NCBI GenBank assembly: GCA_003281585.1
Contig: QCBN01000001.1
Coordinates: 294,247 to 358,246 of the forward strand
Direction of reading: 5' to 3'
DNA length: 64,000 nt
DNA from: Prochlorococcus sp. AG-347-I15
GTDB taxonomy: Bacteria; Cyanobacteriota; Cyanobacteriia; PCC-6307; Cyanobiaceae
Below the pieces are notes generated by a model, which had not been told where the DNA came from, searched no databases, and saw nothing but the letters and a program-made list of their open reading frames with translations. Positions 1 to 9,523 of the stretch are shown one piece after another. Both the position numbers and the translations under genes were made by a program. Position 1 is the first letter of the stretch. Each line of letters begins with the position of its first letter.

Positions 1-1
1 A

Positions 2-1081
2 AATAATTTTTTGGAGTCAGCAAATATATCAACTCACTCAATAGCGGGATATGCAAGTATTGATATTAAAAAAGATGAAAAAGGAATTTTAGAAATTTCT
101 GAAGAAAATAACTTGCCTATTAAGTTTTTTACCAAAGAAGATCTTTCAAAAATAATTGTCCCAAATCCATCAAATATCGTGCTACAGGAAATTGGCACAC
201 CTTCCGTAGCAGAAGCCTCTTGCTTACTCGCAGCAGGAAAAAAATCAAAATTATTAAAAGAAAAAAGAATTTTTAAATATCAATCAGGAGCAGTAACTAT
301 CGCTATAGCAGAATCAAAAAATCAATATAATCCAAACCATGGTGAAATCCATATCATTGGAAGTGGACCAGGTGATATCTCCTTCCTAACTAATAATGCC
401 AGAAAAGCACTTTCAAGATGTACTGTTTGGATTGGATACAAAATGTATTTAGATTTAATTAAGCCCTTAAAAAGGAGTGACCAAGTTTTAATTGAAAGTA
501 AACTTACTGAAGAAAAAGAGAGATGTAGTAAAGCAATTAAACTAGCCGAGGAGGGAATAAAAGTAGCTTTAATTTCTTCAGGTGAATCTGGATTTTATGG
601 CATGTCTGGTTTACTTTTAGAATTACTTCAAAAAATAAAAAAAGAATATAGACCATATTTTGAAGTACATCCAGGTATAAGTAGTATTCAATTAGCGGCT
701 GCGCTTAGTGGGGCACCACTAATGAATGATTTTTGTTCAATAAGCTTAAGTGATAAGTTAACTCCATGGTCTTTAATAGAAAAAAGAATTGAAGGGGCTC
801 TTCTAGGTGACTTTGTAATTGCTTTATTCAATCCTCAATCAATTGAAAGAAATTGGCAGCTAAAAAGTACAATTGATCTCTGTTTGAAATCTAGGAAAGG
901 TAATACTCCAGTTTTAATAGCTAGACAAGTAGGGAGAGAAAATCAATCTAAAAAATTTTTTACTTTAAACACAATTCCTATTAAAGAAGTTGATATGTTA
1001 TCAATCATTATTATTGGCAATTCTCAATCTACTTTAGTAGATGAAATATTTCTCACTCCTAGAGGATATTTACAAAATTAA
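2..1081 (+). CDS. cobJ: CbiG C-terminal / CobJ (CbiH) fusion, 5' end outside window
   Basis: Cobalamin (corrin ring) biosynthesis. The visible first ~108 residues look like the C-terminal part of CbiG (TPSVAEA followed by a Cys and LLAAG). The remainder is a precorrin-3B C17-methyltransferase (CobJ/CbiH), with the SAM-binding GSGPGD motif about residue 117 counted from the TTG at 11. The frame is open to the first bases and CbiG is only partly present, so the gene starts before the window and the TTG at 11 is not its start. The fusion places ring contraction/deacylation and C17 methylation, consecutive steps, on one chain. Fusions of this kind are known in cyanobacteria. Confidence 0.88.
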   Translation, partial: NNFLESANISTHSIAGYASIDIKKDEKGILEISEENNLPIKFFTKEDLSKIIVPNPSNIVLQEIGTPSVAEASCLLAAGKKSKLLKEKRIFKYQSGAVTIAIAESKNQYNPNHGEIHIIGSGPGDISFLTNNARKALSRCTVWIGYKMYLDLIKPLKRSDQVLIESKLTEEKERCSKAIKLAEEGIKVALISSGESGFYGMSGLLLELLQKIKKEYRPYFEVHPGISSIQLAAALSGAPLMNDFCSISLSDKLTPWSLIEKRIEGALLGDFVIALFNPQSIERNWQLKSTIDLCLKSRKGNTPVLIARQVGRENQSKKFFTLNTIPIKEVDMLSIIIIGNSQSTLVDEIFLTPRGYLQN

Positions 1082-1169
1082 TTTTAGATAATAAGTAAAT
1101 TTGCTATAGAATTTTTTTGCTTTTTTTTTATAAGAATACTAATCTTTTATCAATGATGAAGAAAATTTA

Positions 1170-1958
1170 GTGAAAAATATTGGTTTAATTTTATTTGATA
1201 TAGATGGTGTTATTCGCAGCGTAGAGAACAGTTACAGACTTTCATTAAAAAAAACAGTTTACAAATATTCTGGATGGGAGCCAAGTTATAAAGATATTGA
1301 TAATGCCAAAAATGAAGGGATCTGGAATAATGACTGGGATTTAAGTTTAGAGCTCATAAAAAGATTTACAAAAAAGGAGAATTTAAAGCTTGAAATACCT
1401 TCAAGAGATGAAATAGTTAAATGTTTTGAAAAGTTTTACTTTGGAGGTGATCCAAATGAAGATAGTAAGTATTGGTCTGGATTTATAACAAAAGAGGAAT
1501 TATTAGTAGATAAAAAACTTTTTGATTTACTAGAAAGCAATGGAATAATTTGGGGTTTTGTGAGTGGTGCAGAGTCTGCCTCTGCAAAATTTGTTTTAGA
1601 AAAAAGACTTGGACTAAAATCACCTCCACTAATCTCAATGGGAGATGCCCCTGACAAACCTAATCCAAAAGGTTTTATTAACTTATCAAAAAAGCTTCTT
1701 GGAGATAAATTTGGAGAATCAAGTATTCCTATTGCATATGTAGGAGATACTATTGCAGATGTAAATACAGTTGTAAACGCTAGAAAGGAAATACCGTCTC
1801 AGAAATTCATAAGCATTGGGATAGCCCCCCCTCATTTACATTTAAAGTCTCGAGTAAAAGAACGCAATGCATACGAAATAAATTTACAAAAAGTAGGTGC
1901 TGACATTATTTTAAGTTCTATTAATGACCTCAAAAATATTAATCTTGACCAATTTTAA
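1170..1958 (+). CDS. HAD-superfamily hydrolase (TIGR01548-like)
   Basis: A 262-residue haloacid-dehalogenase-fold protein, probably a phosphatase of unknown substrate. Motif I is DIDGV at residues 10-14, with the nucleophile Asp10. Motif II is the Ser in VSG about residue 131, motif III the Lys of KPNP about 163, and motif IV GDTIADV about 192. All four catalytic motifs are intact. A large cap lies between motifs I and II. It starts with GTG; no in-frame ATG lies close by. The family is widespread in cyanobacteria but has no assigned reaction. A TATAGAAT-like -10 sequence lies near 1103-1110, so it probably has its own promoter. Confidence 0.8.
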   Translation: MKNIGLILFDIDGVIRSVENSYRLSLKKTVYKYSGWEPSYKDIDNAKNEGIWNNDWDLSLELIKRFTKKENLKLEIPSRDEIVKCFEKFYFGGDPNEDSKYWSGFITKEELLVDKKLFDLLESNGIIWGFVSGAESASAKFVLEKRLGLKSPPLISMGDAPDKPNPKGFINLSKKLLGDKFGESSIPIAYVGDTIADVNTVVNARKEIPSQKFISIGIAPPHLHLKSRVKERNAYEINLQKVGADIILSSINDLKNINLDQF

Positions 1959-2172
1959 AATTTTAGAAAATTAAAAAAATTTATTAACTAATTACCCAGA
2001 ATAAGTTCCTAAGATGATTTTACTTACAAATTTTCCTCGCCACACCTTTTGCCACATCACTTTTTTAATTTGATCAACAACAATTAAGAAGACCTGATAC
2101 CCTATTTGCTTAATATCACTACATAATCCAGATTTTTAAGCCTATATGCTACGTTCTAAAACCAAATAAATA

Positions 2173-2261
2173 CGGAGAGGGAGGGATTCGAACCCTCGAC
2201 AAAAGTTACCTCCTGTAACTCCTTAGCAGGGAGCCGCTTTCAACCACTCAGCCACCTCTCC
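2173..2261 (-). tRNA. tRNA-Ser(GCU)
   Basis: An 89-nt class II tRNA read on the minus strand. The acceptor stem GGAGAGG/CCTCTCC closes perfectly with discriminator G. The anticodon loop CTGCTAA gives GCU (Ser, AGC/AGU codons). It has a long variable arm typical of tRNA-Ser and a T-arm with GGTTCGAATCC. CCA is not encoded. Confidence 0.96.
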
Positions 2262-2322
2262 AGTTCTTATACATTATCAATTTTTATGCAAACATTCAAA
2301 ATTTTTTATTTAATCGAAATTT

Positions 2323-3522
2323 CTAATCAACTTGAACTCTCGGTAATCTATTTTTAAAAGAACAAAGAATTTCCCATGGAATAGTTTTAGATTCTCTTGC
2401 CCAATCAAGAGGGGAGATTGTTTTATCTCCATCCGATCCTAATAAAATCATCGTACTTCCAATTTTAATTTCATTTGAACCTGTTATATCGACCATCATT
2501 TGATCCATAGTTATAGATCCCACTTGGGGATAAAGTTTATTATTGTGAATAGCTTTTATCTTTCCTGAAAGACTTCTTGGAACTCCATCTGCATAACCAA
2601 TACTTAATACAGCTAACTTAGTTTTTCTACTACTAACAAAAGTTCCTCCGTAACTTACACTTACCCCTTCATCAATAATTCTTATAAAAGCTACTTTGAC
2701 CTTCAAAAATAAAGCTGGTTGAAGAGATAAATTTTTATCACTTTTGGTTAGAGGACTGTATCCATACATAGAAAGGCCAACACGTACCATATCGAAATGA
2801 AAATCTTTATTAAGAAGCATTCCCGCAGAATTAGCTAAGTGAATCTTGATATTGTGATTTTTATCAAAAATAATTTGCTTTAATAATTCCTGAAACTTTT
2901 GCCTTTGTAATTGTGTAATGCTTTTAGGATCTAATGGGTTAAGCTCATCAGCAGATGATAAATGACTATAAAGTCCTTTTATAAAAATGTTTTCAAAAGA
3001 TTTTATTTTTTCAAATTGTTGAGCAAATTTATTATATTCAAATCCCAATCTTGACATTCCAGTATCAACCTTAAGATGTAATGAAAATTTTAACCCAAAA
3101 TGCTTACCAATATTATTACAAATTAAACATTCTCTTATGCTGCTAATAGTAGGCATAAGATCATTCTTGAAAGATATTATTAAATCCTTTTTTGTATATA
3201 AATTTCCGAGAATAAGAATTGGGGTTTTAACTCCAGAAGAACGAAGCTTAAGCCCTTCTTTTAAAGTAGCCACTCCTAACTGCGAAGCTCCACCCTTGAT
3301 AGCAAATTCAGAAACTACTTTGGCATCATGTCCATAACCATCAGCTTTAACTACTGCCATAAATTGACAATTTTTACTTAATTTTGATCTTAACTGTCTG
3401 ACATTTGTCTCTAGTGCTTTACCTTTAACTTCAATCCAAGCTCTTTGTTTTGGATCAATGTTGTTTCCAAATGTTGGATAACTACCAAAATTAAATTCAT
3501 GATTTGTTTGCCGAATTTGCAT
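2323..3522 (-). CDS. alr: Alanine racemase
   Basis: PLP-dependent interconversion of L- and D-alanine for peptidoglycan. The N-terminal barrel carries the PLP-lysine motif VVKADGYGH (Lys59). The C-terminal beta domain carries the SYGGTF segment, with the catalytic Tyr about residue 290, and the SIGYADG motif. Length (399 aa) is slightly above the family average because of about 25 extra N-terminal residues, so a later start is possible. It is divergent from the HNH gene, with the shared promoter region in the ~70 bases between them. Confidence 0.95.
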   Translation of the reverse strand: MQIRQTNHEFNFGSYPTFGNNIDPKQRAWIEVKGKALETNVRQLRSKLSKNCQFMAVVKADGYGHDAKVVSEFAIKGGASQLGVATLKEGLKLRSSGVKTPILILGNLYTKKDLIISFKNDLMPTISSIRECLICNNIGKHFGLKFSLHLKVDTGMSRLGFEYNKFAQQFEKIKSFENIFIKGLYSHLSSADELNPLDPKSITQLQRQKFQELLKQIIFDKNHNIKIHLANSAGMLLNKDFHFDMVRVGLSMYGYSPLTKSDKNLSLQPALFLKVKVAFIRIIDEGVSVSYGGTFVSSRKTKLAVLSIGYADGVPRSLSGKIKAIHNNKLYPQVGSITMDQMMVDITGSNEIKIGSTMILLGSDGDKTISPLDWARESKTIPWEILCSFKNRLPRVQVD

Positions 3523-3590
3523 TAACTTTGAATAATTAAATGCGCTTATTGAAATATACAGTTAGCATGACATGTAAATTGTATTTTGGC

Positions 3591-4097
3591 ATGAGCCAGA
3601 CTCTAGTTTTAAATGCTTCTTATGAACCTTTAAATATCACTTCTTGGAGAAGGGCTGTTATTTTAATGATCAAAGGTAAAGCAGAAAGCTTAGAGGAGGA
3701 TAACTCTTATTCAATACATTGCGGCAGAAAATTACCAACAGTTATAAGACTTCGTTATTATGTGAAAATTCCATTTAGGGAAGTTTCTTTAACGAGAAAA
3801 AATATTCTTCTAAGAGATAATAATTGTTGCCAATACTGCAACTACAGGGGAAACGATTTATCAATAGATCATGTTTTACCAAGAAGTAGAGGTGGAACTG
3901 ATAACTGGGAAAATGTCACTACAGCATGTCTTAGATGCAATGTAGCGAAAGGTAACCGAACACCTGAAGAAGCGAATATGCCTTTAAAACGAAAGCCTTA
4001 TCGGCCACTAAGTAATCTCAATTTTGAGGCTACAAGACAAATTGACTCTGGCAGACATAAAGAATGGAGTAAATACGTAATAGGGTTTGCAATCTAA
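3591..4097 (+). CDS. HNH endonuclease family protein
   Basis: A conserved cyanobacterial protein of 168 residues. The HNH fold is visible as CQYC (about residues 80-83), the catalytic DH pair in SIDHVLPRSRGG (93-94), and CLRCN about 113-117. The four cysteines should hold a structural zinc. The frame is open upstream to 3540, but I chose the ATG at 3591 because the family begins at MSQTLVLNASYEPLN and the upstream 17 residues look non-coding. Substrate and role are unknown. The chromosomal setting, next to alr and prfA with no mobile-element signs, argues for a housekeeping function and against a homing nuclease. Confidence 0.85.
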   Translation: MSQTLVLNASYEPLNITSWRRAVILMIKGKAESLEEDNSYSIHCGRKLPTVIRLRYYVKIPFREVSLTRKNILLRDNNCCQYCNYRGNDLSIDHVLPRSRGGTDNWENVTTACLRCNVAKGNRTPEEANMPLKRKPYRPLSNLNFEATRQIDSGRHKEWSKYVIGFAI

Positions 4098-4111
4098 AAA
4101 AAATTAAAAAC

Positions 4112-5206
4112 TTAATTAACTTCGTTATTAAAATCTTCCATCATTCTTTTTTGTTCCTGCGCTATGCATGCATTAATTACTTCATCCAATTGACCAGCAA
4201 GAATTGGCTCAAGTGAAAAATTAGTACCTAATCTATGATCAGTTGTCCTGTTATCTTTAAAATTATAAGTTCTAATTTTTTCACTCCTATCGCCAGTTCC
4301 AACCTGAGAAAGCCTTTGTGATCTCTCTTTTGCATTTGCTTCTTTTAATTGTATTTCATATAATTTAGCTCTTAAAATTTCCATCGCTCGTTCACGATTT
4401 TGCAATTGTGACCTCTCCTGAGTACAAAAAACTCTTATTCCTGTAGGCTTGTGAAGAAGATCAATAGCTGTCTCTACCTTATTAACATTTTGTCCTCCTG
4501 CTCCTCCTGACCTCGCTGTACCTACCTCAAGATCAGTCGGATCAATCTTAACCTCAACAGGATCAGCCTCGGGCATAACTGCTACTGTAGCCGTAGAAGT
4601 GTGAACTCTACCTTGAGATTCAGTAGCTGGAACTCTTTGAACTCTATGTACACCAGCCTCAAATTTAAGCTGACTATATACAGAATTTCCCTTAACAGAT
4701 ATAACTAACTCCTTAAATCCACCCATATCTGACTCGGAAGCACTAACAGATTTCACAGACCATCCAATTTTTTGTCCATATCTTTCATACATTCTTGCTA
4801 GATCACCCGCCCAAATACAAGCCTCATTACCTCCAGCACCGGCTCTGATTTCTAACATTACACTTCTCTCATCTCTAGGATCTTTTGGTAATAATGCGAT
4901 CGTGGTTTTTTGAATCAGTTCATTCTTATTTTCCTCTAGATTTATTAACTCCTCGTTTATCAAAGATTCCATTTCTTTATCATTTCTATTCTCTTTAAGT
5001 AAATTTTTTGAATCTTCGATTTCTTTATCAGTATCAAGCAACTTGTTAAAATCAATCACTAAAGGTTCCAATTTTGATCTTTCTCTTGCTATTGATTCTA
5101 ATTTTTTTGGATCATTTGCTATATCAGGATCTGCAAGTTGAACCTCCAAATTTTCAAAACTTTCTGAAGCAGTTTTCAACCTTGCAATTAATGTTGAGTA
5201 TTCCAA
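4112..5206 (-). CDS. prfA: Peptide chain release factor 1
   Basis: Reads UAA and UAG in the ribosomal A site and triggers peptide release. The discriminator tripeptide PAT (residues 193-195) marks RF1 and not RF2, and the GGQ hydrolysis motif is at 237-239 within [11 protein letters not shown]. Length 364 is normal. It is the last gene of the long ribosomal-protein cluster, 28 bases after rpmE, and converges on the HNH gene with only 14 bases between the two stop codons. I see no strong terminator there. Confidence 0.97.
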   Translation of the reverse strand: MEYSTLIARLKTASESFENLEVQLADPDIANDPKKLESIARERSKLEPLVIDFNKLLDTDKEIEDSKNLLKENRNDKEMESLINEELINLEENKNELIQKTTIALLPKDPRDERSVMLEIRAGAGGNEACIWAGDLARMYERYGQKIGWSVKSVSASESDMGGFKELVISVKGNSVYSQLKFEAGVHRVQRVPATESQGRVHTSTATVAVMPEADPVEVKIDPTDLEVGTARSGGAGGQNVNKVETAIDLLHKPTGIRVFCTQERSQLQNRERAMEILRAKLYEIQLKEANAKERSQRLSQVGTGDRSEKIRTYNFKDNRTTDHRLGTNFSLEPILAGQLDEVINACIAQEQKRMMEDFNNEVN

Positions 5207-5234
5207 TTGAAATTGTGCTTAATTTTTGGAAATT

Positions 5235-5495
5235 CTATTTTTTAGAATCTTTTTCTTCTTTTTTATCTTTTGATGTGGCTGAATTAGCTGAACCCATTCC
5301 ATATTTTTTCATAAACCTATCAACCCTACCTTCTGTGTCAAGAATTTTCTGAGTTCCAGTGAAGAAGGGATGATTTCCACTCCATACATCAACATGTAAT
5401 TCAGGCTGAGTTGAGCCAGTAGTCATTACAACTTCTCCATTACAAATAACCTTTGCATCTGGATACCATTTTGGGTGAATTTCTGATTTTGGCAT
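5235..5495 (-). CDS. rpmE: 50S ribosomal protein L31 (zinc-free type)
   Basis: Bacterial L31 of 86 residues, bridging large and small subunits. Recognised by the IHPKWYPDAKVICNGEVV start and the HPFFTGTQKILDTEGRVDRF core. Zinc-type L31 has a CxxC where this protein reads WSGN, and only one of the usual four cysteines is present, so it should not bind zinc. The C-terminal ~20 residues are a Lys/Glu/Ser-rich tail beyond the usual end. It lies between rpsI and prfA in the same transcriptional direction. Confidence 0.95.
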   Translation of the reverse strand: MPKSEIHPKWYPDAKVICNGEVVMTTGSTQPELHVDVWSGNHPFFTGTQKILDTEGRVDRFMKKYGMGSANSATSKDKKEEKDSKK

Positions 5496-5509
5496 AATTT
5501 AGAATTCCT

Positions 5510-5920
5510 TTAACGTTTAGAGAATTGAGGGGCTTTTCTTGCTTTTTTAAGACCATATTTTCTTCTCTCCTTAGCTCTAGGATCTCTACTGAGATGACCT
5601 TCAGTTTTTAGCGGTTTCCTATTATCAGGAGATAATTCACAAAGTGCTCTTGCTGCTCCTTGCTTGATAGCGTCTGCTTGACCAGTCAATCCCCCACCAA
5701 AAACATTTACAACAATATCATAAGAATTTTCAAGGCCTAATGTTTGCAAAGGTGCTTTTATTGAATTTAAATGTAAAGGATTAAAGTTTAAGTAATCATC
5801 TCCAGAACGACCATTAATTTTTATTAGTCCATTCCCTGGAATCAAGCGAACTCTAGCTACTGAAGTTTTTCTTCTTCCAGTTCCCCAGTACACAGCTTTG
5901 TTTTTTATTTGACTATTCAT
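5510..5920 (-). CDS. rpsI: 30S ribosomal protein S9
   Basis: S9, 136 residues, whose C-terminal tail reaches the P-site tRNA. Shown by [16 protein letters not shown] near the N-terminus and a basic C-terminus ending KAPQFSKR. It follows rplM by 9 bases, the standard rplM-rpsI pair. Confidence 0.97.
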   Translation of the reverse strand: MNSQIKNKAVYWGTGRRKTSVARVRLIPGNGLIKINGRSGDDYLNFNPLHLNSIKAPLQTLGLENSYDIVVNVFGGGLTGQADAIKQGAARALCELSPDNRKPLKTEGHLSRDPRAKERRKYGLKKARKAPQFSKR

Positions 5921-5929
5921 TTTAATAAA

Positions 5930-6361
5930 TTAACAATTTAATAATACAGGATTCTGAGCAGCATGAGGATGATCAGCACCTTTATAAACTTTTAGTTTTT
6001 TAAATTGCTGTCTTCCTAAAGAATTATGAGGGAGCATACCCTTAACAGCTTGCTCGATGATTCTTTCAGGGATTCTCTCTTGCAGAGACTCAAATTTTTC
6101 AATTTTCATTCCTCCTGGTCTGCCAGAATGCCTTCTATACAACTTTTGTGATGTTTTTTTGCCTGTTACCTCAACTTTTTCAGCATTAACTACTATGACA
6201 AAATCTCCAGTATCTAAATGAGGAGTAAATGTTGGTTTATTCTTACCTCTTAAAACAGTTGCAATTTCTGTAGCAAGTCTCCCAAGTGTTTTATCTTTTG
6301 CATCAACTAAAAACCAAATTCTTTCAATGGTCTCTAAAGATGGAGTAATTGTTTTATTCAT
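5930..6361 (-). CDS. rplM: 50S ribosomal protein L13
   Basis: L13, 143 residues, an early assembly protein of the large subunit. Visible signatures are [28 protein letters not shown], and the [19 protein letters not shown] segment near the C-terminus. It is the first gene after the 114-base gap behind truA, which holds a candidate promoter. Confidence 0.97.
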   Translation of the reverse strand: MNKTITPSLETIERIWFLVDAKDKTLGRLATEIATVLRGKNKPTFTPHLDTGDFVIVVNAEKVEVTGKKTSQKLYRRHSGRPGGMKIEKFESLQERIPERIIEQAVKGMLPHNSLGRQQFKKLKVYKGADHPHAAQNPVLLNC

Positions 6362-6400
6362 TTCCTAAATTTATGCAAATAAATTTAAAGTTAATAATAA

Positions 6401-6430
6401 ATTCTACCTTATTAGAGGAATAATAAACAA
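6401..6430 (-). promoter_or_regulatory. Candidate promoter for rplM-rpsI-rpmE-prfA
   Basis: Minus-strand reading gives TTGTTT (6425-6430), an 18-base spacer, and TAGAAT (6401-6406), about 40 bases before the rplM start. Placement in one of the longer gaps of the cluster (6362-6475) supports it. The match is by eye and AT-rich DNA makes chance hits common. Confidence 0.4.
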
Positions 6431-6475
6431 CATTTTTGAATGATTTACACAAAATATAGCTCAATTAAAATTTAT

Positions 6476-7282
6476 TTAAGAAAAACCCTCAATTAAAAAT
6501 ACAGGGAAAAAATCGTTATTTTTAATCTTTTTGAAAATATTTTCTTCATAAACGGCATTTACAAAACATAACCCCTTAGCTGGAGCAGATTCCTTAACAT
6601 CATTTTTCTTTTTGTTTACCCATCTATCTCTAAAAATTTCTGGCGATATTTTTTTTTCTCCAACTAAAACTAGTTGACCAACAATTAGACGAACCATTCC
6701 ATATAGAAAACCAGTAGCTTTAATATCAATTAAAATCAAATCCTTTACTCTTTTAACATTTATATTTTTTATTTTTGTAATTGAATTTTTCCTGTTACTT
6801 CCACTTTTCTGAAAAGCAAAAAAATCATGTTCTCCTTCCATAGTCTTGGATGCATTTAACATTAGAACTTCATCTAGATTTTTTTGGTACCTATGCCATG
6901 ACCAATTATTTATGAACAAGTTTGGGAATTTACTGTTATTAATAACGTATCGATAATGTCTATACATTGCTGAATAGCATGCATGCCAACTATCTTTAAC
7001 CTCAACTGACTCCAAAATCCTAATTGTTGAAGGTAACAGACTATTTAAGACATCAGAATAACTATTTCCTGGGAAAATGCAGTTACTTTCAAAGTGTACT
7101 ACTTGACCTGATGCATGAACCCCAGCATCAGTCCTACCTGCTGCAAAAGTCTTTACTGTGTGATTTGTAATCTTAAAGAGAGCTTTATCTAAAATTTCTT
7201 GAACTGTGATTGCATTTTTTTGTTTTTGCCAACCAGAATAATGAGATCCATCATATTGGACTAGTAACGCTACCCTTTTCAA
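6476..7282 (-). CDS. truA: tRNA pseudouridine(38-40) synthase
   Basis: Isomerises uridines 38-40 in the tRNA anticodon arm. The catalytic Asp is D52 in AGRTDAGVHA; the YDGSHYSGWQ start and the GFLYGMVRLIVGQLV C-terminal motif are typical. Length 268 fits. It lies between rplQ and rplM in the same direction, a common cyanobacterial order. Confidence 0.95.
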   Translation of the reverse strand: MKRVALLVQYDGSHYSGWQKQKNAITVQEILDKALFKITNHTVKTFAAGRTDAGVHASGQVVHFESNCIFPGNSYSDVLNSLLPSTIRILESVEVKDSWHACYSAMYRHYRYVINNSKFPNLFINNWSWHRYQKNLDEVLMLNASKTMEGEHDFFAFQKSGSNRKNSITKIKNINVKRVKDLILIDIKATGFLYGMVRLIVGQLVLVGEKKISPEIFRDRWVNKKKNDVKESAPAKGLCFVNAVYEENIFKKIKNNDFFPVFLIEGFS

Positions 7283-7319
7283 AAGTTATTTTTTAATAAA
7301 AGCTGGTTTAATAACTAAT

Positions 7320-7670
7320 CTAAACAAGCTCGATTATGGCCATCTGAGCATTATCGCCTTTTCTAGATACAGTTCTGACAATGCGAGTATAACCACCTTC
7401 TCTATCTCCATATCTTTCCTTTGCTTTTTCAAATAGTGAATGAACTAATTTCTTATCATAAATATATCCAATAGCCCTTCTCCTAGAAGCCAAACTTCCT
7501 TCTTTCGCGAGTGAAATCATTCTTTCAGCTTCATTTCTTAAAGCTTTTGCCCTAGCTTTTGTTGTTGTTACTCTACCTTCCCTAATTAATTGTGTAGTTA
7601 AACCTCTTAGAAGTGCTTTTCTCTGGTCAGCAGGTTTACTTAATAATGGAATTCTAAGTTGGTGTCTCAT
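7320..7670 (-). CDS. rplQ: 50S ribosomal protein L17
   Basis: L17, 116 residues, near the exit tunnel. Shown by the [20 protein letters not shown] motif, the [13 protein letters not shown] helix and the C-terminal [12 protein letters not shown]. It follows rpoA by 14 bases, the conserved rpoA-rplQ pair. Confidence 0.97.
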
Positions 7671-7684
7671 AATCTAAAAAATTG

Positions 7685-8623
7685 TTAAACAGATGTTCTG
7701 CTTTGTGGAATAGAAATACCGATGCGCTCAAGGGCCTCAATAACCTCATCTGCAGATTTAGAGCCAAAGTTCTTAATTTCAAGAAGGTCTTCATAACTGA
7801 AGCCCATTAAGTCCGAAACAGAGTTAACTTGCGCCCTTTTCAAACAATTATATGCTCTAACGGACAAGTTTAGTTCCTCAAGAGGAATTTGCGCTTCAGG
7901 AGATGGTTCAGGTTCTTCAGGAATTTCTTCAATCATTGTGACAGTAGCGAGGGGTTGAAATAGTTCTATTAACTGATTTGCAGCTTCAGCAATAGCATCA
8001 TCAGGACTAGTTGAGCCATCTGTTACTACTTCCATTTTTAATCTTTCTCTTCCCGTTCCGCCTTCTGCTACAGCGGTTTCATCAATCGTAAAGTTCACCC
8101 TCTTTACTGGCATGAATACAGCATCTATTTGAAGTAAATCAATAGCAGTTGTCTCTTCACTTTTACGGTCGACAGGTCTATATCCAACACCTCTTTCAAC
8201 ATGGATTTCCAACTCTAAGTTATGACCGTCCTGAATAGTAGCGATCGGTTTTTCGCCATCAACAATTTCAACTTGAGAGGAGAATTGAATGTCATTCGCC
8301 TTGACCTCCATTGGACCACTCGCTACTAACCTACCGATTTCAAGCTCTGGATTTGAACTATTTATTGATAGTTGCTTGCAATTGAGAAGAATATCTAAAA
8401 CGTCTTCTTTAACTCCAGGAATTGTGGCATATTCATGATTAATTCCTGCTATTCTTACTGCAGTAACTGCACTCCCTTCGAGTCCTCCCATAAGAACTCT
8501 TCTAAGAGAATTACCCAAAGTTGTAGCTTGTCCCCTTTCTAAAGGGCCAATTAAAAAAGTTCCTGTTTGGGAGCGATCATCTGCTATTTGATGGTCGATT
8601 CTGTCTATCTGGTATTGCAACAC
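7685..8623 (-). CDS. rpoA: RNA polymerase alpha subunit
   Basis: Alpha subunit of RNA polymerase, 312 residues. The N-terminal dimerisation domain includes [19 protein letters not shown]. The C-terminal domain has helix-hairpin-helix motifs ([17 protein letters not shown] and [14 protein letters not shown]) for UP-element and activator contacts. The frame runs open back to 8716, but that would start inside rpsK and add a stretch encoded by a C11A9 run. The GTG at 8623, giving M-L-Q-Y-Q-I-D, matches the usual cyanobacterial N-terminus and length. Confidence 0.96.
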   Translation of the reverse strand: MLQYQIDRIDHQIADDRSQTGTFLIGPLERGQATTLGNSLRRVLMGGLEGSAVTAVRIAGINHEYATIPGVKEDVLDILLNCKQLSINSSNPELEIGRLVASGPMEVKANDIQFSSQVEIVDGEKPIATIQDGHNLELEIHVERGVGYRPVDRKSEETTAIDLLQIDAVFMPVKRVNFTIDETAVAEGGTGRERLKMEVVTDGSTSPDDAIAEAANQLIELFQPLATVTMIEEIPEEPEPSPEAQIPLEELNLSVRAYNCLKRAQVNSVSDLMGFSYEDLLEIKNFGSKSADEVIEALERIGISIPQSRTSV

Positions 8624-8644
8624 GGAAAAAAATGAGGTTAATAG

Positions 8645-8664
8645 TTTTTTTTTGGGGGGGGGGG
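8645..8664. repeat. C11A9 homopolymer tract in the rpsK-rpoA gap
   Basis: Nine T (8645-8653) then eleven G (8654-8664) on the plus strand, so the rpoA leader contains eleven C followed by nine A, ending about 21 bases before the GTG start. A run of 11 G/C is exceptional in DNA this AT-rich. Such tracts are prone to slippage and to sequencing error. Confidence 0.9.
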
Positions 8665-8678
8665 TTGAGAATGGTAAA

Positions 8679-8704
8679 GACCTAAACGCGTCTCCGTTTA
8701 GGTC
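8679..8704 (-). promoter_or_regulatory. 10-bp perfect inverted repeat across the rpsK stop
   Basis: GACCTAAACG at 8679-8688 and CGTTTAGGTC at 8695-8704 form a perfect 10-bp stem with a 6-base loop, covering the last codons and TAG stop of rpsK. On the mRNA strand no U-run follows, so it does not look like a simple terminator. An mRNA processing or stability element, or a translational barrier between rpsK and rpoA, is possible. Confidence 0.55.
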
Positions 8705-9074
8705 TTCTACATCCATTATGAGGTAATGGAGTTACATCTCTTATTAGAGTTATTTCTAATCCTGCCACTTGTAAAGCTCTTATGGCCGTTTCCCTACCTG
8801 CGCCAGGACCTCTAACTAATACTTCTATTTGCCTCATGCCTTGATCAAGTGCTCTTCGAGCTGCAGCTTCAGCAGCTGTTTGAGCTGCAAATGGAGTACC
8901 TTTACGAGCTCCTTTAAATCCACTCGCGCCTGCAGAAGACCAAGAGATTACATGTCCAGAAGTGTCAGTAATTGAGACGATAGTATTATTAAATGTGCTT
9001 TGGATATGTACCACACCATTAGGTACATTACGTTTAGATTTTTTTGAACCTGTTTTTTTTACTGTAGCTGCCAT
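8682..9074 (-). CDS. rpsK: 30S ribosomal protein S11
   Basis: S11, 130 residues, on the small-subunit platform. Signatures: [35 protein letters not shown], and the C-terminal [18 protein letters not shown]. It follows rpsM by 43 bases. Its 3' end is part of a 10-bp inverted repeat. Confidence 0.97.
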   Translation of the reverse strand: MAATVKKTGSKKSKRNVPNGVVHIQSTFNNTIVSITDTSGHVISWSSAGASGFKGARKGTPFAAQTAAEAAARRALDQGMRQIEVLVRGPGAGRETAIRALQVAGLEITLIRDVTPLPHNGCRRPKRRRV

Positions 9075-9117
9075 AGTGTTTAATTTAAATACTTCAATTT
9101 TAAATGGATTTAGTTAA

Positions 9118-9483
9118 TTATTTTTTTCTTCCAGCAACTGTTTTCCTAGAACCCCTTCTCGTTCTTGCATTTGTTCTAGTCCTTTGACCTCTTACTGGGA
9201 GACTCATTCTATGTCTTCTTCCTCTTACACACCCTATATCCTGCAGACGTTTTAGGGCCATTCCCTCCTTTCTTCTCAAATCTCCTTCTAAAGTAAATTC
9301 TTCTGTGGCACCTCTAAGTTTTTGCACATCAGAATCTGAAAGGTCTTTGACACGAGTATTTGGGTTTACACCCGTATTAGTAAGAATTAACTTTGATCTC
9401 GTTAAACCAATTCCATAGACGTATGTAAGTGCAATTTCGACTCGCTTTTCGCGAGGTATGTCAATTCCTGCAATCCTGGCCAC
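9118..9483 (-). CDS. rpsM: 30S ribosomal protein S13
   Basis: S13, 121 residues, in the small-subunit head, contacting P-site tRNA and the intersubunit bridge. Shown by [44 protein letters not shown] and the basic tail ending GRKK. It sits 40 bases after rpmJ. Confidence 0.97.
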   Translation of the reverse strand: MARIAGIDIPREKRVEIALTYVYGIGLTRSKLILTNTGVNPNTRVKDLSDSDVQKLRGATEEFTLEGDLRRKEGMALKRLQDIGCVRGRRHRMSLPVRGQRTRTNARTRRGSRKTVAGRKK

Positions 9484-9523
9484 GTGTTTTGAATAAGTAA
9501 AAGTTTGAGTTTAAGGGTTAATG

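Noticed and set aside
3591-4097. HNH gene as a homing or mobile element
   Set aside because: No intron, IS or repeat borders, and it is a conserved chromosomal gene in cyanobacteria.
8624-8716. Upstream extension of rpoA by 31 residues
   Set aside because: It starts inside rpsK and passes through the C11A9 tract; the GTG at 8623 gives the normal N-terminus.
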